64,000 nt of DNA from Paraburkholderia lycopersici (GCF_900096975.1 NZ_FMYQ01000007.1:165900-229899), one strand, 5' to 3'. Positions 32,758 through 41,425 are shown, counted from the first letter of the stretch. Program-made: numbers and translations. The notes: generated from the letters alone by a model not told the origin.

Positions 32758-33655
32758 GGCATCCGATCTGAACTGGGAACTCTATCGAACCTTCCTCGCC
32801 GTGCTCACGGAGGGTTCGCTATCTGGCGCGGCGCGCGCGCTCGGCATCACGCAGCCCACCGTGGGGCGGCACATCGCGCAACTGGAAGCCGCCTTCGGCC
32901 AAACGCTCTTCACGCGTTCGCAAACGGGCCTGCTGCCCACCGAAGCGGCTGCCGCGCTGCGCGGCTTCGCGCAGACCATGCGCACGACGGCGGCCGCACT
33001 CGAACGCGCGGCGGCGAGCCAGGGGGCGGCGCTAGCGGGCGTCGTGCGGATTTCGGCGAGCGAGGTCGTGGCCGTGGAAGTGCTGCCGCCGATACTTGCC
33101 AGCCTGCGGCGCAGTGCGCCGGGCCTCGTCATCGAGCTGGTCGCCACGAACCGCGTGCAGGATCTGCTGCAGCGTGAAGTCGATATCGCGGTGCGCATGA
33201 CCGAGCCGCAGCAGGACATGCTGATCGCGCGGCGCGTGGGCGCGATCGAAGTGGGCCTGCACGCGCGCGACGATTACCTGCTGGCGCACGGCACGCCGAA
33301 AACCACGGCGGCGCTCGCGCAGCACGCGTTGATCGGCTTCGATCGCGTCACACCCTTCGTGCGCGGCGCGACGAAAAAATGGCCGCTGTGGCGCCGCGAG
33401 GCCTTCGCGCTGCGTGCGGACAGCGACCTCGCGCAACTGGCGATGATCCGCGCGGGCTGCGGCATAGGCGCGTGCCAGGTGGCCATCGCGCGACGCGACG
33501 CGAGGCTCGTGCGTGTGCTGCCCGAGCTGCGCGTGATCGACCTGCAGACGTGGGTCACGATGCACGAAGACCTGCGCAGCAACCCGCGCTGCAAGGCCGT
33601 GTTCGACGCGCTCGTGCGCGGCCTCGCAGCGTATGTCGAAGGCGCGGCCGGCTGA
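32756..33655 (+). CDS. LysR-family transcriptional regulator
   Basis: 299 residues, the standard LysR length. Helix-turn-helix at about 5-65 (LNWELYRTFLAVLTEGSLSGAARALGITQPTVGRHIAQLEAAFG) followed by a substrate-binding domain (VVRISASEVVAVEVLPPILASLRRSAPGLVIELV). It is divergently oriented to the epimerase gene, the usual arrangement for a LysR regulator and its target. Start at ATG 32756; an overlapping out-of-frame ATG at 32752 is ignored. Confidence 0.93.
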   Translation: MASDLNWELYRTFLAVLTEGSLSGAARALGITQPTVGRHIAQLEAAFGQTLFTRSQTGLLPTEAAAALRGFAQTMRTTAAALERAAASQGAALAGVVRISASEVVAVEVLPPILASLRRSAPGLVIELVATNRVQDLLQREVDIAVRMTEPQQDMLIARRVGAIEVGLHARDDYLLAHGTPKTTAALAQHALIGFDRVTPFVRGATKKWPLWRREAFALRADSDLAQLAMIRAGCGIGACQVAIARRDARLVRVLPELRVIDLQTWVTMHEDLRSNPRCKAVFDALVRGLAAYVEGAAG

Positions 33656-33670
33656 GGCGCACCTGGTCTT

Positions 33671-34144
33671 TCACGAAGCCAGCTCGATAACCGGCTCGCA
33701 AATAATGGGGAAGTTCACCGAGTTCGCGATATAGCACTGCTCGTGCGCCGCGTGATGCAGGTGTTTCGCGAGACCGGGATTGTCGCTTGCGCGAATCGTC
33801 ACGCGCGGGCGCAGCACGATCTTCGTGAACGCGCCTTGCTGCGCCGTATCGGCCATCGTGCCTTCGGCCTCGTCTTCATAGGCGAGCACCGCGATGCCGG
33901 CTTCGGCGCACAGGTGCAGATACCAGAGCTTGTGGCACGCGCAAGCCGATGCCACGAGCAGGTCTTCGGGGTTCCAGCGCGCGGCGTCGCCGCGAAAGGC
34001 CGGGTCCGACGAGCCGGGAATGTCCGGTTTGCCGCCCGCGCGGATGACGTGATCGCGGCCATACTCGCGATAGCCTGAAGTGCCGCTGCCGCGATTGCCC
34101 GTCCATTGCACCGTAACGCGATAAGTGTGTTCGCCGTGCGCCAT
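33671..34144 (-). CDS. OsmC/Ohr-family protein
   Basis: 157-residue OsmC-family protein. Such proteins reduce organic hydroperoxides with two cysteines. Visible here are the N-terminal YRVTVQWTGNRGSGTSGYREYGRDH, the central helix ARWNPEDLLVASACACHKLWYLHLC with candidate redox cysteines (about residues 67-80), and the C-terminal AHEQCYIANSVNFPI containing the second conserved Cys. Start at ATG 34144 (MAHGEHTYRV). It diverges from a GntR regulator 94 bases away and converges with the LysR gene. Confidence 0.9.
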   Translation of the reverse strand: MAHGEHTYRVTVQWTGNRGSGTSGYREYGRDHVIRAGGKPDIPGSSDPAFRGDAARWNPEDLLVASACACHKLWYLHLCAEAGIAVLAYEDEAEGTMADTAQQGAFTKIVLRPRVTIRASDNPGLAKHLHHAAHEQCYIANSVNFPIICEPVIELAS

Positions 34145-34238
34145 GTCGACTCTCCATTTGATCGAACCGGTTCGCGCATTATGGCAGCGTGCGGCATTTT
34201 GGTATACCATTATTCCGAATTGATCCTGTAGGGCACAT

Positions 34239-34892
34239 ATGGATGCCAAATTCGACTCCACGGCGGATTCGGTTGCGTCCGCGCTGCGCGAGCTGATTGT
34301 CGGCGGCGAGCTGGGCGGCGGCGAGCGCCTTGTCGAGCGCGATCTGGCCGAGCGTTTCGAGGTAAGCCGCATTCCGCTGCGCGAAGCGATCCAGCAGCTT
34401 GCGCGCGAAGGGCTCGTCGAAATTTTTCGCAATCGGGGCGCGGTCGTGCGCATGCTCACGGTGCAGGACGTGGACGAGATCTACGGCTTGCGCGCGCTGC
34501 TCGAAGGCGACGCAATCTTTCGCAGCGTCAAGCGCCTCGACGACGAAACACTGGCGCGCGCCGAACTCGTGCACCGCTTGCTCGGCGAGGCGGTTTCCAC
34601 GCAAAAGCAGGGCGAGCTCAATCGCGAGTTTCACGAACTGCTCTACGGTGCGTGCGGCAACGCCCGCCAACTGGTCGCCATTCGCGAATTGCGCGCGCAA
34701 GTGGAGCGTTATGAGCGGTTGCAGAACACGCTGCTTGCCGACACGCCTTCGTTTCAGCAGGAACACGAAGCGATTCTCTCGGCCTGCCTCGCGCGCAACG
34801 CGCGCAGCGCGCGCGCCTTGACCGCGGCGCATATCGAAACGGCCAGGGGTATCGTGCTCGATGTCGTGGCGCGCATGGCGGCGCAGGGCTAG
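34239..34892 (+). CDS. GntR-family (FCD domain) transcriptional regulator
   Basis: 217-residue FadR-subfamily GntR protein. Winged helix at about 8-75 (LRELIVGGELGGGERLVERDLAERFEVSRIPLREAIQQLAREGLVEI) and FCD domain at 85-205 (VDEIYGLRALLEGDAI, NREFHELLYGACGNARQL, QQEHEAILSACLARNARSARAL). Divergent to the OsmC-like gene; it may control that gene or a more distant metabolic locus. Ligand unknown. Confidence 0.92.
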   Translation: MDAKFDSTADSVASALRELIVGGELGGGERLVERDLAERFEVSRIPLREAIQQLAREGLVEIFRNRGAVVRMLTVQDVDEIYGLRALLEGDAIFRSVKRLDDETLARAELVHRLLGEAVSTQKQGELNREFHELLYGACGNARQLVAIRELRAQVERYERLQNTLLADTPSFQQEHEAILSACLARNARSARALTAAHIETARGIVLDVVARMAAQG

Positions 34893-34957
34893 GTCCGCGA
34901 GCGCGCGGGCAATACCGAATTTACGCGTATTGCCGCGTTTTTTTACGACTTCTTTTC

Positions 34958-34987
34958 TTGTGGGCCAAGGGCGCGCGACCCTAGACT
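34958..34987 (+). promoter_or_regulatory. Putative sigma-70 promoter of the acetyltransferase gene
   Basis: TTGTGG (34958-34963) and TAGACT (34982-34987) with 18-base spacing, 28 bases before the ATG at 35015. The upstream stretch is T-rich (TTTTTTTACGACTTCTTTTC), which could instead mark the end of the GntR transcript. Confidence 0.35.
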
Positions 34988-35014
34988 GGGTGCATCGAAA
35001 CGACGGAAGACGCC

Positions 35015-35638
35015 ATGTCGATCTTGCCTGCACCGCAGCGCCCGGATGAGCGGATAACCAGCATTCTTCCCGGCATGGGTCGCCTCGTGCTGCGGCGCTT
35101 CGATCCGCGCCACGACTCCTGGGAGGCGCTGACGCGTTTGCTGCATCGCGCGTTTGCGCGCCTTGCATCGCTCGGGCTGCACTGCTCGAGCGCCGATCAG
35201 GCAGCGAGCATCACGCGCGAACGCGCGTTGGCCGGCGACTGCTTCGTCGCGATCTGCAATGGCAGGATCGTCGGCACGCTCACGGTGGAGGGTCGCGACA
35301 GTCATTCGCCGTGCGAATATTACCGTCAGCGCAGCGTCGCATCGGTTCATCAATTCGGCATCGAGCCGAAATGGCAGAGCCGCGGCATTGGCCGCGCGCT
35401 GCTTGCTTTCGCGGCGCAATGGGCCGCCGCGCGCGGCTATACGCAAATCGCGCTCGATACGCCGTTTCCCGCCGCGCATCTCATTGCGTTCTATCGCACA
35501 CAAGGCTTCAGTCTGGTCGATGTGGTGCGCTTCGCGGGTCGCGGCTACGATAGCGCCGTGCTCAGCAAGGCCGCGGCCGCGCGTGCCGAAGCCGGCTTCA
35601 CCTACCTTCGCGGCGCATTGCCGGGTTCGCTCGAGTGA
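35015..35638 (+). CDS. GNAT-family N-acetyltransferase
   Basis: 207-residue acetyltransferase. The acetyl-CoA loop is QFGIEPKWQSRGIGRALLAFAAQWAAARG (about 112-140, with Q-x-x-G-I-G), preceded by a VGTLTVEGRDS strand and followed by LIAFYRTQGFSLVDVVRF. The N-terminal 30 residues are an extension before the fold. GGAAG lies 5 bases before the ATG. It converges with the EAL gene 13 bases away. Substrate unknown. Confidence 0.87.
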   Translation: MSILPAPQRPDERITSILPGMGRLVLRRFDPRHDSWEALTRLLHRAFARLASLGLHCSSADQAASITRERALAGDCFVAICNGRIVGTLTVEGRDSHSPCEYYRQRSVASVHQFGIEPKWQSRGIGRALLAFAAQWAAARGYTQIALDTPFPAAHLIAFYRTQGFSLVDVVRFAGRGYDSAVLSKAAAARAEAGFTYLRGALPGSLE

Positions 35639-35651
35639 AGACGGACCGCGC

Positions 35652-37238
35652 TCACGCGTTGCCCGTCGCTGCCGCTTCATGCTGCAGATAGCGCAGGAAT
35701 TCGTCGGCGGGCATTGCCTTCGCGTAGAGCCAGCCTTGCGCATACTGCACGCCGTGCGCGCGCAGATATCGGGCTTGCGCCTGCGTCTCCACGCCTTCGG
35801 CGACCATCATGAGGCCGAGGCTGTGCGCCATTTCGATGATGTGCGGCACGATCTTGTTCGTTTCCTCGCCGGTCGCGAACGAGCGGAGGAACGAGCGGAG
35901 GAACGAGCGGTCGAGCTTGATGCCGTCGACCGGTAAGGCCTGCAGATACGAGAGGCTCGAATAGCCGGTGCCGAAATCGTCGATGAATACGCGGTGGCCG
36001 GCCGCGCGGTACGTTTCGAGAACCGGCGCCGACGTGGCCGTGTCGACGAGCGTGCGTTCGATCACCTCGAACCAGATCTGCTCGGGGCGTACCGCGTATT
36101 TCGCGAGGCAGGTTTTCAACGTGTCGAGCACGCGGGTACAGGCGAGGTCGCCGCCGGCGAGGTTGATGGAAACATGCAGATCGCGGCGGTTGGCGAGCGC
36201 GGTGCCCACGCCTTCGAACACGGAGCGCACCACCTGATCGGTTATGGGCTCGATGAGGCCGAGCGATTCCGCCATCGGAATGAACGTGTCCGGTGCGACC
36301 ATGGTGCCGTCTTCGAGTTTCCAGCGCACGAGTGCTTCCGCGCCAACGCAGCGCCCGGTTTCGAGCGAGACGAGCGGCTGCATCCAGGCCACGAACTGGT
36401 GTCGCCGGATGCCCTCCAGCAAGGCGTTGCGCGGCGTGCGCAGCTTGCGCCGCCAGCGCATGACGAGCCACGTGCCGAACGCGCTCACGACGAACGCCGG
36501 CGGAAGAACGTTTCGAATCTGCCCGAGGAGGTTGGCGCGCAGCCGGTCCTCGGGCTCATAGGCAACCACGGCGATCGGATAGCGGCGCGAGCGCTCGACG
36601 ACGTAATAGCGCCCCTGGAAATACTCGCTGGCGGATTCGCGCCGCAACGCCGCGCGCACGAGATCGTGGCCGGCGTGAGCCCATCGAGAGATGACGGCGG
36701 CATCCTGCGTTTCGAGCATGGCAAGCTCGATGGTGTCGTCGAGCGGCACGATGTCGAGATAGAAGCGCGAGTCGATCACCACGACGTGATTGCCGAAGCG
36801 CACGTTGAGCATGCTCCGTTCGTTGCCGGGCCCGCCTGTTTCGGTATGCCAGGCGGTGAAGCCGTCGCCGAAGGTCCATGTGGGCGGTGGCAACGCGACG
36901 TCGATCGGGCCCTGCAGCGACGTGCAGCGCAACCGCACGCCATCCGTCCAGCCCGCTTCGCGAATGTATCGAAACTGCTCTTCGGCCTGACGCAGGCGCT
37001 GCAGATGATCGTTCGTGCAAGGCGTGCCGCCGTAAGGCGCAAGCTGGCGCAACGCGGCCTCGGCTTCGGCTGTCACGAGTTCCGCGCGCAGCAGCGCGCG
37101 CCGCGAAAAAACGTCGATCTGCTGGCGTTGCTGGCGCTCCGTCACGGCGTCCGAAGCGTACATGGCAACCGCGAGCGTCGCGAGGACGGCGAACGCTACG
37201 GCACAAAACGTCGTCAGGGCGGTAAGTCGGGGGCTCAT
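35652..37238 (-). CDS. Membrane-bound cyclic-di-GMP phosphodiesterase with CSS-motif and EAL domains
   Basis: 528 residues: TM1 (about 10-28), a periplasmic CSS-motif sensor domain (30-240; QLAPYGGTPCTNDHLQRLRQAE and SRFYLDIVPLDD), TM2 (243-262) and an EAL domain (280-520). Catalytic motifs are intact: GAEALVRW (about 300), NLAGGDL, the Glu in WFEVIERT, DDFGTGYSS (about 424) and KLDRSF, EGVETQAQ. The domain hydrolyses c-di-GMP to pGpG; CSS domains sense redox through cysteine pairs. A tandem 12-base repeat adds the residues RSFLRSFLRSF right after KLD. Its start overlaps the stop of a small upstream ORF as ATGA. Confidence 0.93.
   Translation of the reverse strand: MSPRLTALTTFCAVAFAVLATLAVAMYASDAVTERQQRQQIDVFSRRALLRAELVTAEAEAALRQLAPYGGTPCTNDHLQRLRQAEEQFRYIREAGWTDGVRLRCTSLQGPIDVALPPPTWTFGDGFTAWHTETGGPGNERSMLNVRFGNHVVVIDSRFYLDIVPLDDTIELAMLETQDAAVISRWAHAGHDLVRAALRRESASEYFQGRYYVVERSRRYPIAVVAYEPEDRLRANLLGQIRNVLPPAFVVSAFGTWLVMRWRRKLRTPRNALLEGIRRHQFVAWMQPLVSLETGRCVGAEALVRWKLEDGTMVAPDTFIPMAESLGLIEPITDQVVRSVFEGVGTALANRRDLHVSINLAGGDLACTRVLDTLKTCLAKYAVRPEQIWFEVIERTLVDTATSAPVLETYRAAGHRVFIDDFGTGYSSLSYLQALPVDGIKLDRSFLRSFLRSFATGEETNKIVPHIIEMAHSLGLMMVAEGVETQAQARYLRAHGVQYAQGWLYAKAMPADEFLRYLQHEAAATGNA
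35877..35910. repeat. In-frame 12-bp tandem repeat inside the EAL domain coding sequence
   Basis: GAACGAGCGGAG is repeated at 35877-35888 and 35889-35900, with a third partial copy of 10 bases to 35910. On the coding strand each unit encodes four residues (LRSF). Slippage would change the protein by multiples of four residues without a frameshift. Confidence 0.8.
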
Positions 37239-37492
37239 GGCGTACGGTCGGGCTCCATCGGCGCGAACGAGGGCGAGGCGTCGCGCACCGCGCGGTCATC
37301 GGCGACCGCCGCAGCCGATGGTAGCGCCTTTTCTCCGGCGGCTCGCGCCGCGCGCCACGCCAAGCGGCGCCAGGCCGAACGGCGGATCGCGCGGCAGAGG
37401 TTGCCGGCGTGGCAATGCAGGTCCTTGTCCGCGAGCACGCCGGTCTTCATGTTGCCGAAGGTCGTCGCGCATTTTGTGCCTGTTGCTGTCAT
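37235..37492 (-). CDS. Small ORF translationally coupled to the EAL gene, unknown function
   Basis: An 85-residue frame (MTATGTKCATTFGNMKTGVL...) whose TGA stop overlaps the EAL gene ATG by four bases, the same coupling pattern used by clear operons in this window. It contains the segment VLADKDLHCHAGNLCRAIRRSA with two Cys and two His, then an Arg/Ala-rich helix and a Ser/Pro-rich tail. Start is uncertain: ATG 37492 is used; ATGs at 37450 and 37618 are alternatives and none has a well-placed ribosome binding site. No family is recognised. The remaining 37493-37829 shows no other gene. Confidence 0.42.
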   Translation of the reverse strand: MTATGTKCATTFGNMKTGVLADKDLHCHAGNLCRAIRRSAWRRLAWRAARAAGEKALPSAAAVADDRAVRDASPSFAPMEPDRTP

Positions 37493-37829
37493 GAAAAGTC
37501 TGGACGATGCCCTCCTCGAAGCGCCTTGCTGCGCAGATGGGCGCGGACCACGGCCTCGCGTCGGCGTCGCCTTTCGCCATTTCGATGAGGCTCCGGTCGC
37601 GGGCAACCCGTTGCGCATCGCGCCGGGGCCGTGAGCGGAAAATTTCGCCGCGACAAGGGATTAGCGGCGATAATCGGCAAGCCCGGTTCGCTACGCAAGC
37701 ATTCCCGATGCGCCATGCATGGGCTGCGATCTGCGCCGGGAACCGTTCCGGCCCGCGAACCGGACATCGGGCGCACGGGGACGCACCGCGCCAATCAGGT
37801 CGGTAAAACAAGAATCCACGCGACAGACT

Positions 37830-39320
37830 ATGTATTCGATCCTGCCAGCGTTCGTGTCCGCGCTATTCCTCGGATTCGGCGTTTACGTGCTTCTGACCGA
37901 AGGCTTCACGCGCCTCTCGGTGCCGTTTGCCTTGATGTGCGCGACCACTTTCTTCTGGCAGGGCACATGGGCCTTCCTGTTCCAGACGTCGGACCCCGTG
38001 CTGTCCGGCGTGCTCGTGAAGGCGGGTTACTTCTTCATCCTCTTTCTGCCCACCACGTTCTACCACTTCGTGACCGAAGTGAGCGCCCGGCGCAGCGAAC
38101 ACGCGCTGCTCATCGCCTCGTGGTCGCTCAGCGTGCTGCTCGCGGTGTTGCTGCTCGCAAGCGACACCGTCGTGAACGGCTACGGCACGTTCTTCTTCGG
38201 CAAGTATCCGAAGGCGGGAATCCTGCATCCCGTGCATGTGGCGCAGACGGTGCTGCTCGCGTGCCGCAGCGCGTGGCTGCTGTTCGCCGCGCGCCGCCAG
38301 ACGCAGGCGCACGACCGCCGCAGGCTGCTCGACCTGTGCCTCGTGAGCCTGTGCCTGTACGGGCTCGCCGCCACCGATTACGCCGTCAATTACGGCCTCG
38401 CGTTCTATCCGGTGGGTGCGGTCTTCATCGCTGTCAGCCTCGGCATACTCGCGGTGACGATCGTGCGCTACGGCCTCATGCGCCCGTACCTCATCGCGGC
38501 CACCGTCGCGCACGAAGTCGCCACGCCGCTCGCGGCCATCGGCATGCATGCCGAGGAAATCGGCAACGTGCTGCCCGAACTCATGCGCGGCTATCAGCTT
38601 GCCGTGCAGCACCAGTTGTGCGTGGACGGGCTCTATCCCGGGCAGTCCGAGCGGCTTTCGTCGCTCGCCACGTCGATACGCCGGCAGGTGGACAGCACGA
38701 GCACCGTGGTCGAAATGTCGCTCGCCTCGTTCACGCTCGACCGGCTCGACCGCCGCAGCTTCGAGACCTATCCGGTGCGCTCCTGCGTGAACGCCGCGCT
38801 CGAGCGCTTTCCCTTCCGTCCCGGCGAGCGCGACATGGTGCACGTCATGCCCATCGACGCCCAGCTGTGCTTCTCGGGCTCGGATTCGCTCGTTGTGTTC
38901 GTGCTCTTCAACCTGCTCAAGAACGCGCTCTTCGCGATCCAGGCGGAAAGCGCGGAAAGGCCCCGCGACGAGGCGGGCGATTACCGGGGCCGCGTGGAAA
39001 TCCGCGCCGCGAGCGAAGCCGGCTATTGCGTGCTGCGCTTTTCCGATAACGGCTGCGGCATTCCCGCCGATATCCTGCCGCGCATTTTCGACCCGTTCTA
39101 TTCGACGAAGTCGCACGGGCGCGGCGCTGGCATGGGCCTCACGTTTTGCCGCCGTGTGGCCGAGGCGCTGGGCGGCACGATTGCCTGCGAATCCGGGCCG
39201 CACGTCCACACCACCTTCACGATCCGGCTGCCCGAGCCCGGCACGAGCGCCGACCGCGCGCTGCACGACGCGCCGGCGAAGCCCCGCCGCTGGCCGGCGG
39301 GGCAGGATTTCGCGGGTTGA
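37830..39320 (+). CDS. Seven-transmembrane sensor histidine kinase, LqsS/PhcS-like
   Basis: 496-residue kinase. Residues 1-215 contain seven hydrophobic segments (about 1-24, 30-52, 57-80, 90-112, 130-152, 165-185, 190-213), the architecture of kinases that detect membrane-permeable autoinducers. The kinase core follows: phosphoacceptor His in TVAHEVATPLAAIGMHAEEI (about 229-248), a spacer, N-box FNLLKNALFAI and G-boxes SDNGCGIP and GAGMGLTFCRRV. It ends 24 bases from a convergent thioesterase gene, with an orphan response regulator beyond it. Start at ATG 37830 (MYSILPAF), since upstream residues in frame are hydrophilic and would spoil TM1. Confidence 0.88.
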   Translation: MYSILPAFVSALFLGFGVYVLLTEGFTRLSVPFALMCATTFFWQGTWAFLFQTSDPVLSGVLVKAGYFFILFLPTTFYHFVTEVSARRSEHALLIASWSLSVLLAVLLLASDTVVNGYGTFFFGKYPKAGILHPVHVAQTVLLACRSAWLLFAARRQTQAHDRRRLLDLCLVSLCLYGLAATDYAVNYGLAFYPVGAVFIAVSLGILAVTIVRYGLMRPYLIAATVAHEVATPLAAIGMHAEEIGNVLPELMRGYQLAVQHQLCVDGLYPGQSERLSSLATSIRRQVDSTSTVVEMSLASFTLDRLDRRSFETYPVRSCVNAALERFPFRPGERDMVHVMPIDAQLCFSGSDSLVVFVLFNLLKNALFAIQAESAERPRDEAGDYRGRVEIRAASEAGYCVLRFSDNGCGIPADILPRIFDPFYSTKSHGRGAGMGLTFCRRVAEALGGTIACESGPHVHTTFTIRLPEPGTSADRALHDAPAKPRRWPAGQDFAG

Positions 39321-39344
39321 TTCAGGCGGCCGGTTCCGCGCGGA

Positions 39345-39842
39345 TCAGTTCGAACCCGCGGGCAGGACCAGCTCGTACTCCTTCACGCGCTCGATGATGC
39401 CGGGCGGAAAGCGGCGAATGCGCTTGTCGGTGCCGGCAAAGAGGATCTGCTGATAGCCGAGCGAGACGGGGCGACCGTCCACGCAAAAGCGGAACACGAG
39501 ATACGCGGAGCATTGACGCACCTGGAAGGTGTTGAGATAGCAATCCACGCGCTGGAACGGAAAGGTTTCCTGCACGTACTCCTGGTGCGCGCGTTTGGTG
39601 ACGAACACGCCGCCGGCCGCGAGCAGGTTGTTGTGGATGCACTCATGAAACCAGCGTTCGCGGCAGATGCCCTGCCATTCGAAATAGCGGGCGAAATACG
39701 TGTTCATGAAGGCGTTCGAGTCCTTCAGGTAGATGTCGATGACGTGGTGAAACGTCTTGCTCGGCGTAGCTTCCATGATTTCGTCGGAGAATCCGGCGGT
39801 GCCACGGGAAAGGACGGCGGGAATGGATTCGCGTGCGTACAT
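39345..39842 (-). CDS. Hotdog-fold acyl thioesterase (4HBT-like) between kinase and regulator
   Basis: 165-residue protein with the 4-hydroxybenzoyl-CoA thioesterase-like pattern FHHVIDIYLKDSNAFMNTYF, then ARYFEWQGICRERWFHEC (about residues 34-70), where the Asp in KDSNAFMN is in the catalytic position. A beta-rich second half contains FQRVDCYLNTFQVRQCSAYLVFRF. It is not recognised as a housekeeping thioesterase. Convergent with the kinase gene and divergent from the response regulator (287-base shared upstream region), so it may process or release an acyl signal molecule for this locus. That role is inference. Start at ATG 39842 (MYARESIPAV). Confidence 0.82.
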   Translation of the reverse strand: MYARESIPAVLSRGTAGFSDEIMEATPSKTFHHVIDIYLKDSNAFMNTYFARYFEWQGICRERWFHECIHNNLLAAGGVFVTKRAHQEYVQETFPFQRVDCYLNTFQVRQCSAYLVFRFCVDGRPVSLGYQQILFAGTDKRIRRFPPGIIERVKEYELVLPAGSN

Positions 39843-40129
39843 CAGAATGACTCCAGATAGGGGCTGCAGGCGGCAGCCGCGCGCGCCTCCCGGAAACGGG
39901 AGGCACGCACCATTCTCTTCGCGTTCCTCTTCGCCCAATACCGTGCTCCCCACATACGCAAACCGGTTCGTGCGCGCCGGGTGCGATAACGTTTGCGCGT
40001 CTTCGGCTCGCTGCGCGCCATGGCGCGTCGGGTTGCTGTGCCGAGGCGTCACGCCGCATAATCGAAACGTTTGCCTCGCGGCACCGCACGTGCCCGTCCG
40101 AGGCGCGTGCGCGCTTACCGAGATCCAGC

Positions 40130-41128
40130 ATGAGTTCCATCGTCAGACAGCCGGTTTACCATCCCGTCTCCGTCGTCTTTGTCGACGACAGTCCCGACTT
40201 TCTTCACGCACTGCGCGGCCTTTTTCCCGGCGCGGGAACGGATCGCTATTTCACGGGCGCGGGCGAGGCGCTTGCCTTCGTCGGCTCGCACGAGGCCCGG
40301 CAGTCGGCGCGCAATCCCGCGGCAGGCGCCGCGTGGTCGGAGTTCGAGAAGCGGGGCGGCAATGCGCTAGGCGAGGACGTGATGGCCGACGCCGCGCGCT
40401 TCAGCGATATCGCCGCGCTGGTGGTGGACTACGAAATGCCGGAGATGACCGGCATTGAATTCCTCGCCGCCGCGAAAGATGTCGCGTGCACGCGCATCCT
40501 GCTCACGGCCACGGCCGACGAATCGCACGCGGTGGAGGCGTTCAACGCGGGGCTGATCGACTTCTACGTGAAGAAGTCCGATCCCGCCATGACGCGCAAG
40601 CTGCGCGGCGCGATCGACGATGCGAAGCGCAGGTTCTGCGCGCGGCGCGGGCATATCGGCGTGCATGGCGTCGGCGCGGTCTACGCGAACCGGCGCACGG
40701 CCGAGGTGCTGCACGCGCTCGCGCTGCGCGAGCGCATTGTCGAGTACTACTGGCGGCCCGAGCAGAATGCCGTGCTCACCTTCGACGCCGAAGGCAACGC
40801 CGGCGTGTTTCTCGCCTGGGACAGCCACGACTGGGCGGCGCAATGCGACGTGGTGACCGACGAAGGCGGCCCCGCAGCGTTGCGCGAGGAGATGGCGGCG
40901 CGCCGGATCATGCCGGTGTACTGGCCGCACGAGGCGTACCGGCCCGGCATGTCGCGCGTGGCATTCGCGACGCCGCAGCCGGTGCCGGGCCTCGACGACA
41001 CGCATACGAGCTGGACGCGCCTCGACGAACCGGGCCTCGCGCCGGGCTTGATTACGTTCGCCGCGTGGCGAAGGGCTGAACGAGGCAGTGCCCGAGACGT
41101 TTCCCGGTCTGCGTCGTCGGTCGAATAG
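40130..41128 (+). CDS. Atypical response regulator with an extended receiver and unknown C-terminal domain
   Basis: 332 residues. Receiver domain about 12-175: acidic pair in VVFVDDSPDFL (Asp19/20), phosphoacceptor Asp100 in ALVVDYEMPEMTG, Thr in ILLTATADE and Lys in FYVKKSD. The distance from the acidic pair to the phosphoacceptor is about 80 residues instead of about 45, because of an insertion near residues 52-90. The C-terminal 150 residues contain no DNA-binding, enzyme or kinase motif that I recognise (ERIVEYYWRPEQNAVLTFDAEGNAGVFL is its most distinctive part). This form is like LqsR/PhcR-type regulators linked to 7TM kinases. ATG 40130 follows an ATCCAGC stretch with no clear ribosome binding site. 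41129-41425 downstream shows no gene. Confidence 0.85.
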   Translation: MSSIVRQPVYHPVSVVFVDDSPDFLHALRGLFPGAGTDRYFTGAGEALAFVGSHEARQSARNPAAGAAWSEFEKRGGNALGEDVMADAARFSDIAALVVDYEMPEMTGIEFLAAAKDVACTRILLTATADESHAVEAFNAGLIDFYVKKSDPAMTRKLRGAIDDAKRRFCARRGHIGVHGVGAVYANRRTAEVLHALALRERIVEYYWRPEQNAVLTFDAEGNAGVFLAWDSHDWAAQCDVVTDEGGPAALREEMAARRIMPVYWPHEAYRPGMSRVAFATPQPVPGLDDTHTSWTRLDEPGLAPGLITFAAWRRAERGSARDVSRSASSVE

Positions 41129-41425
41129 CTGCTGTAGCCGTCGCCTTCCCCGACCCGGGCGACGCCGCCGTGCCGATCGCCGTTGGCGTCCAGGCCCTCA
41201 AGGGGCCGTGGACGACGGCATGGGAATCTCGTTTCGGCGGGCTCGGTCCTTGCGGCGCTGCCTTCGGCGAGATGTTCTTCGCGATGCAGAAGCATTTCGT
41301 CGCGAGGCTCACGTTCGGCGCGGCCAAGGGCCCGGCACCGACGAGAGGCGGCGGGGCGATTTGACTTCGGCGCGGCGCTACGGTCCAATTTCGCGTGACA
41401 CGACGCACCACGCGAGGAACGCCAC

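Noticed and set aside
36010..37634. Long plus-strand frame antisense to the EAL gene
   Set aside because: Composition is typical of shadow frames and the opposite strand holds clear EAL and CSS motifs.
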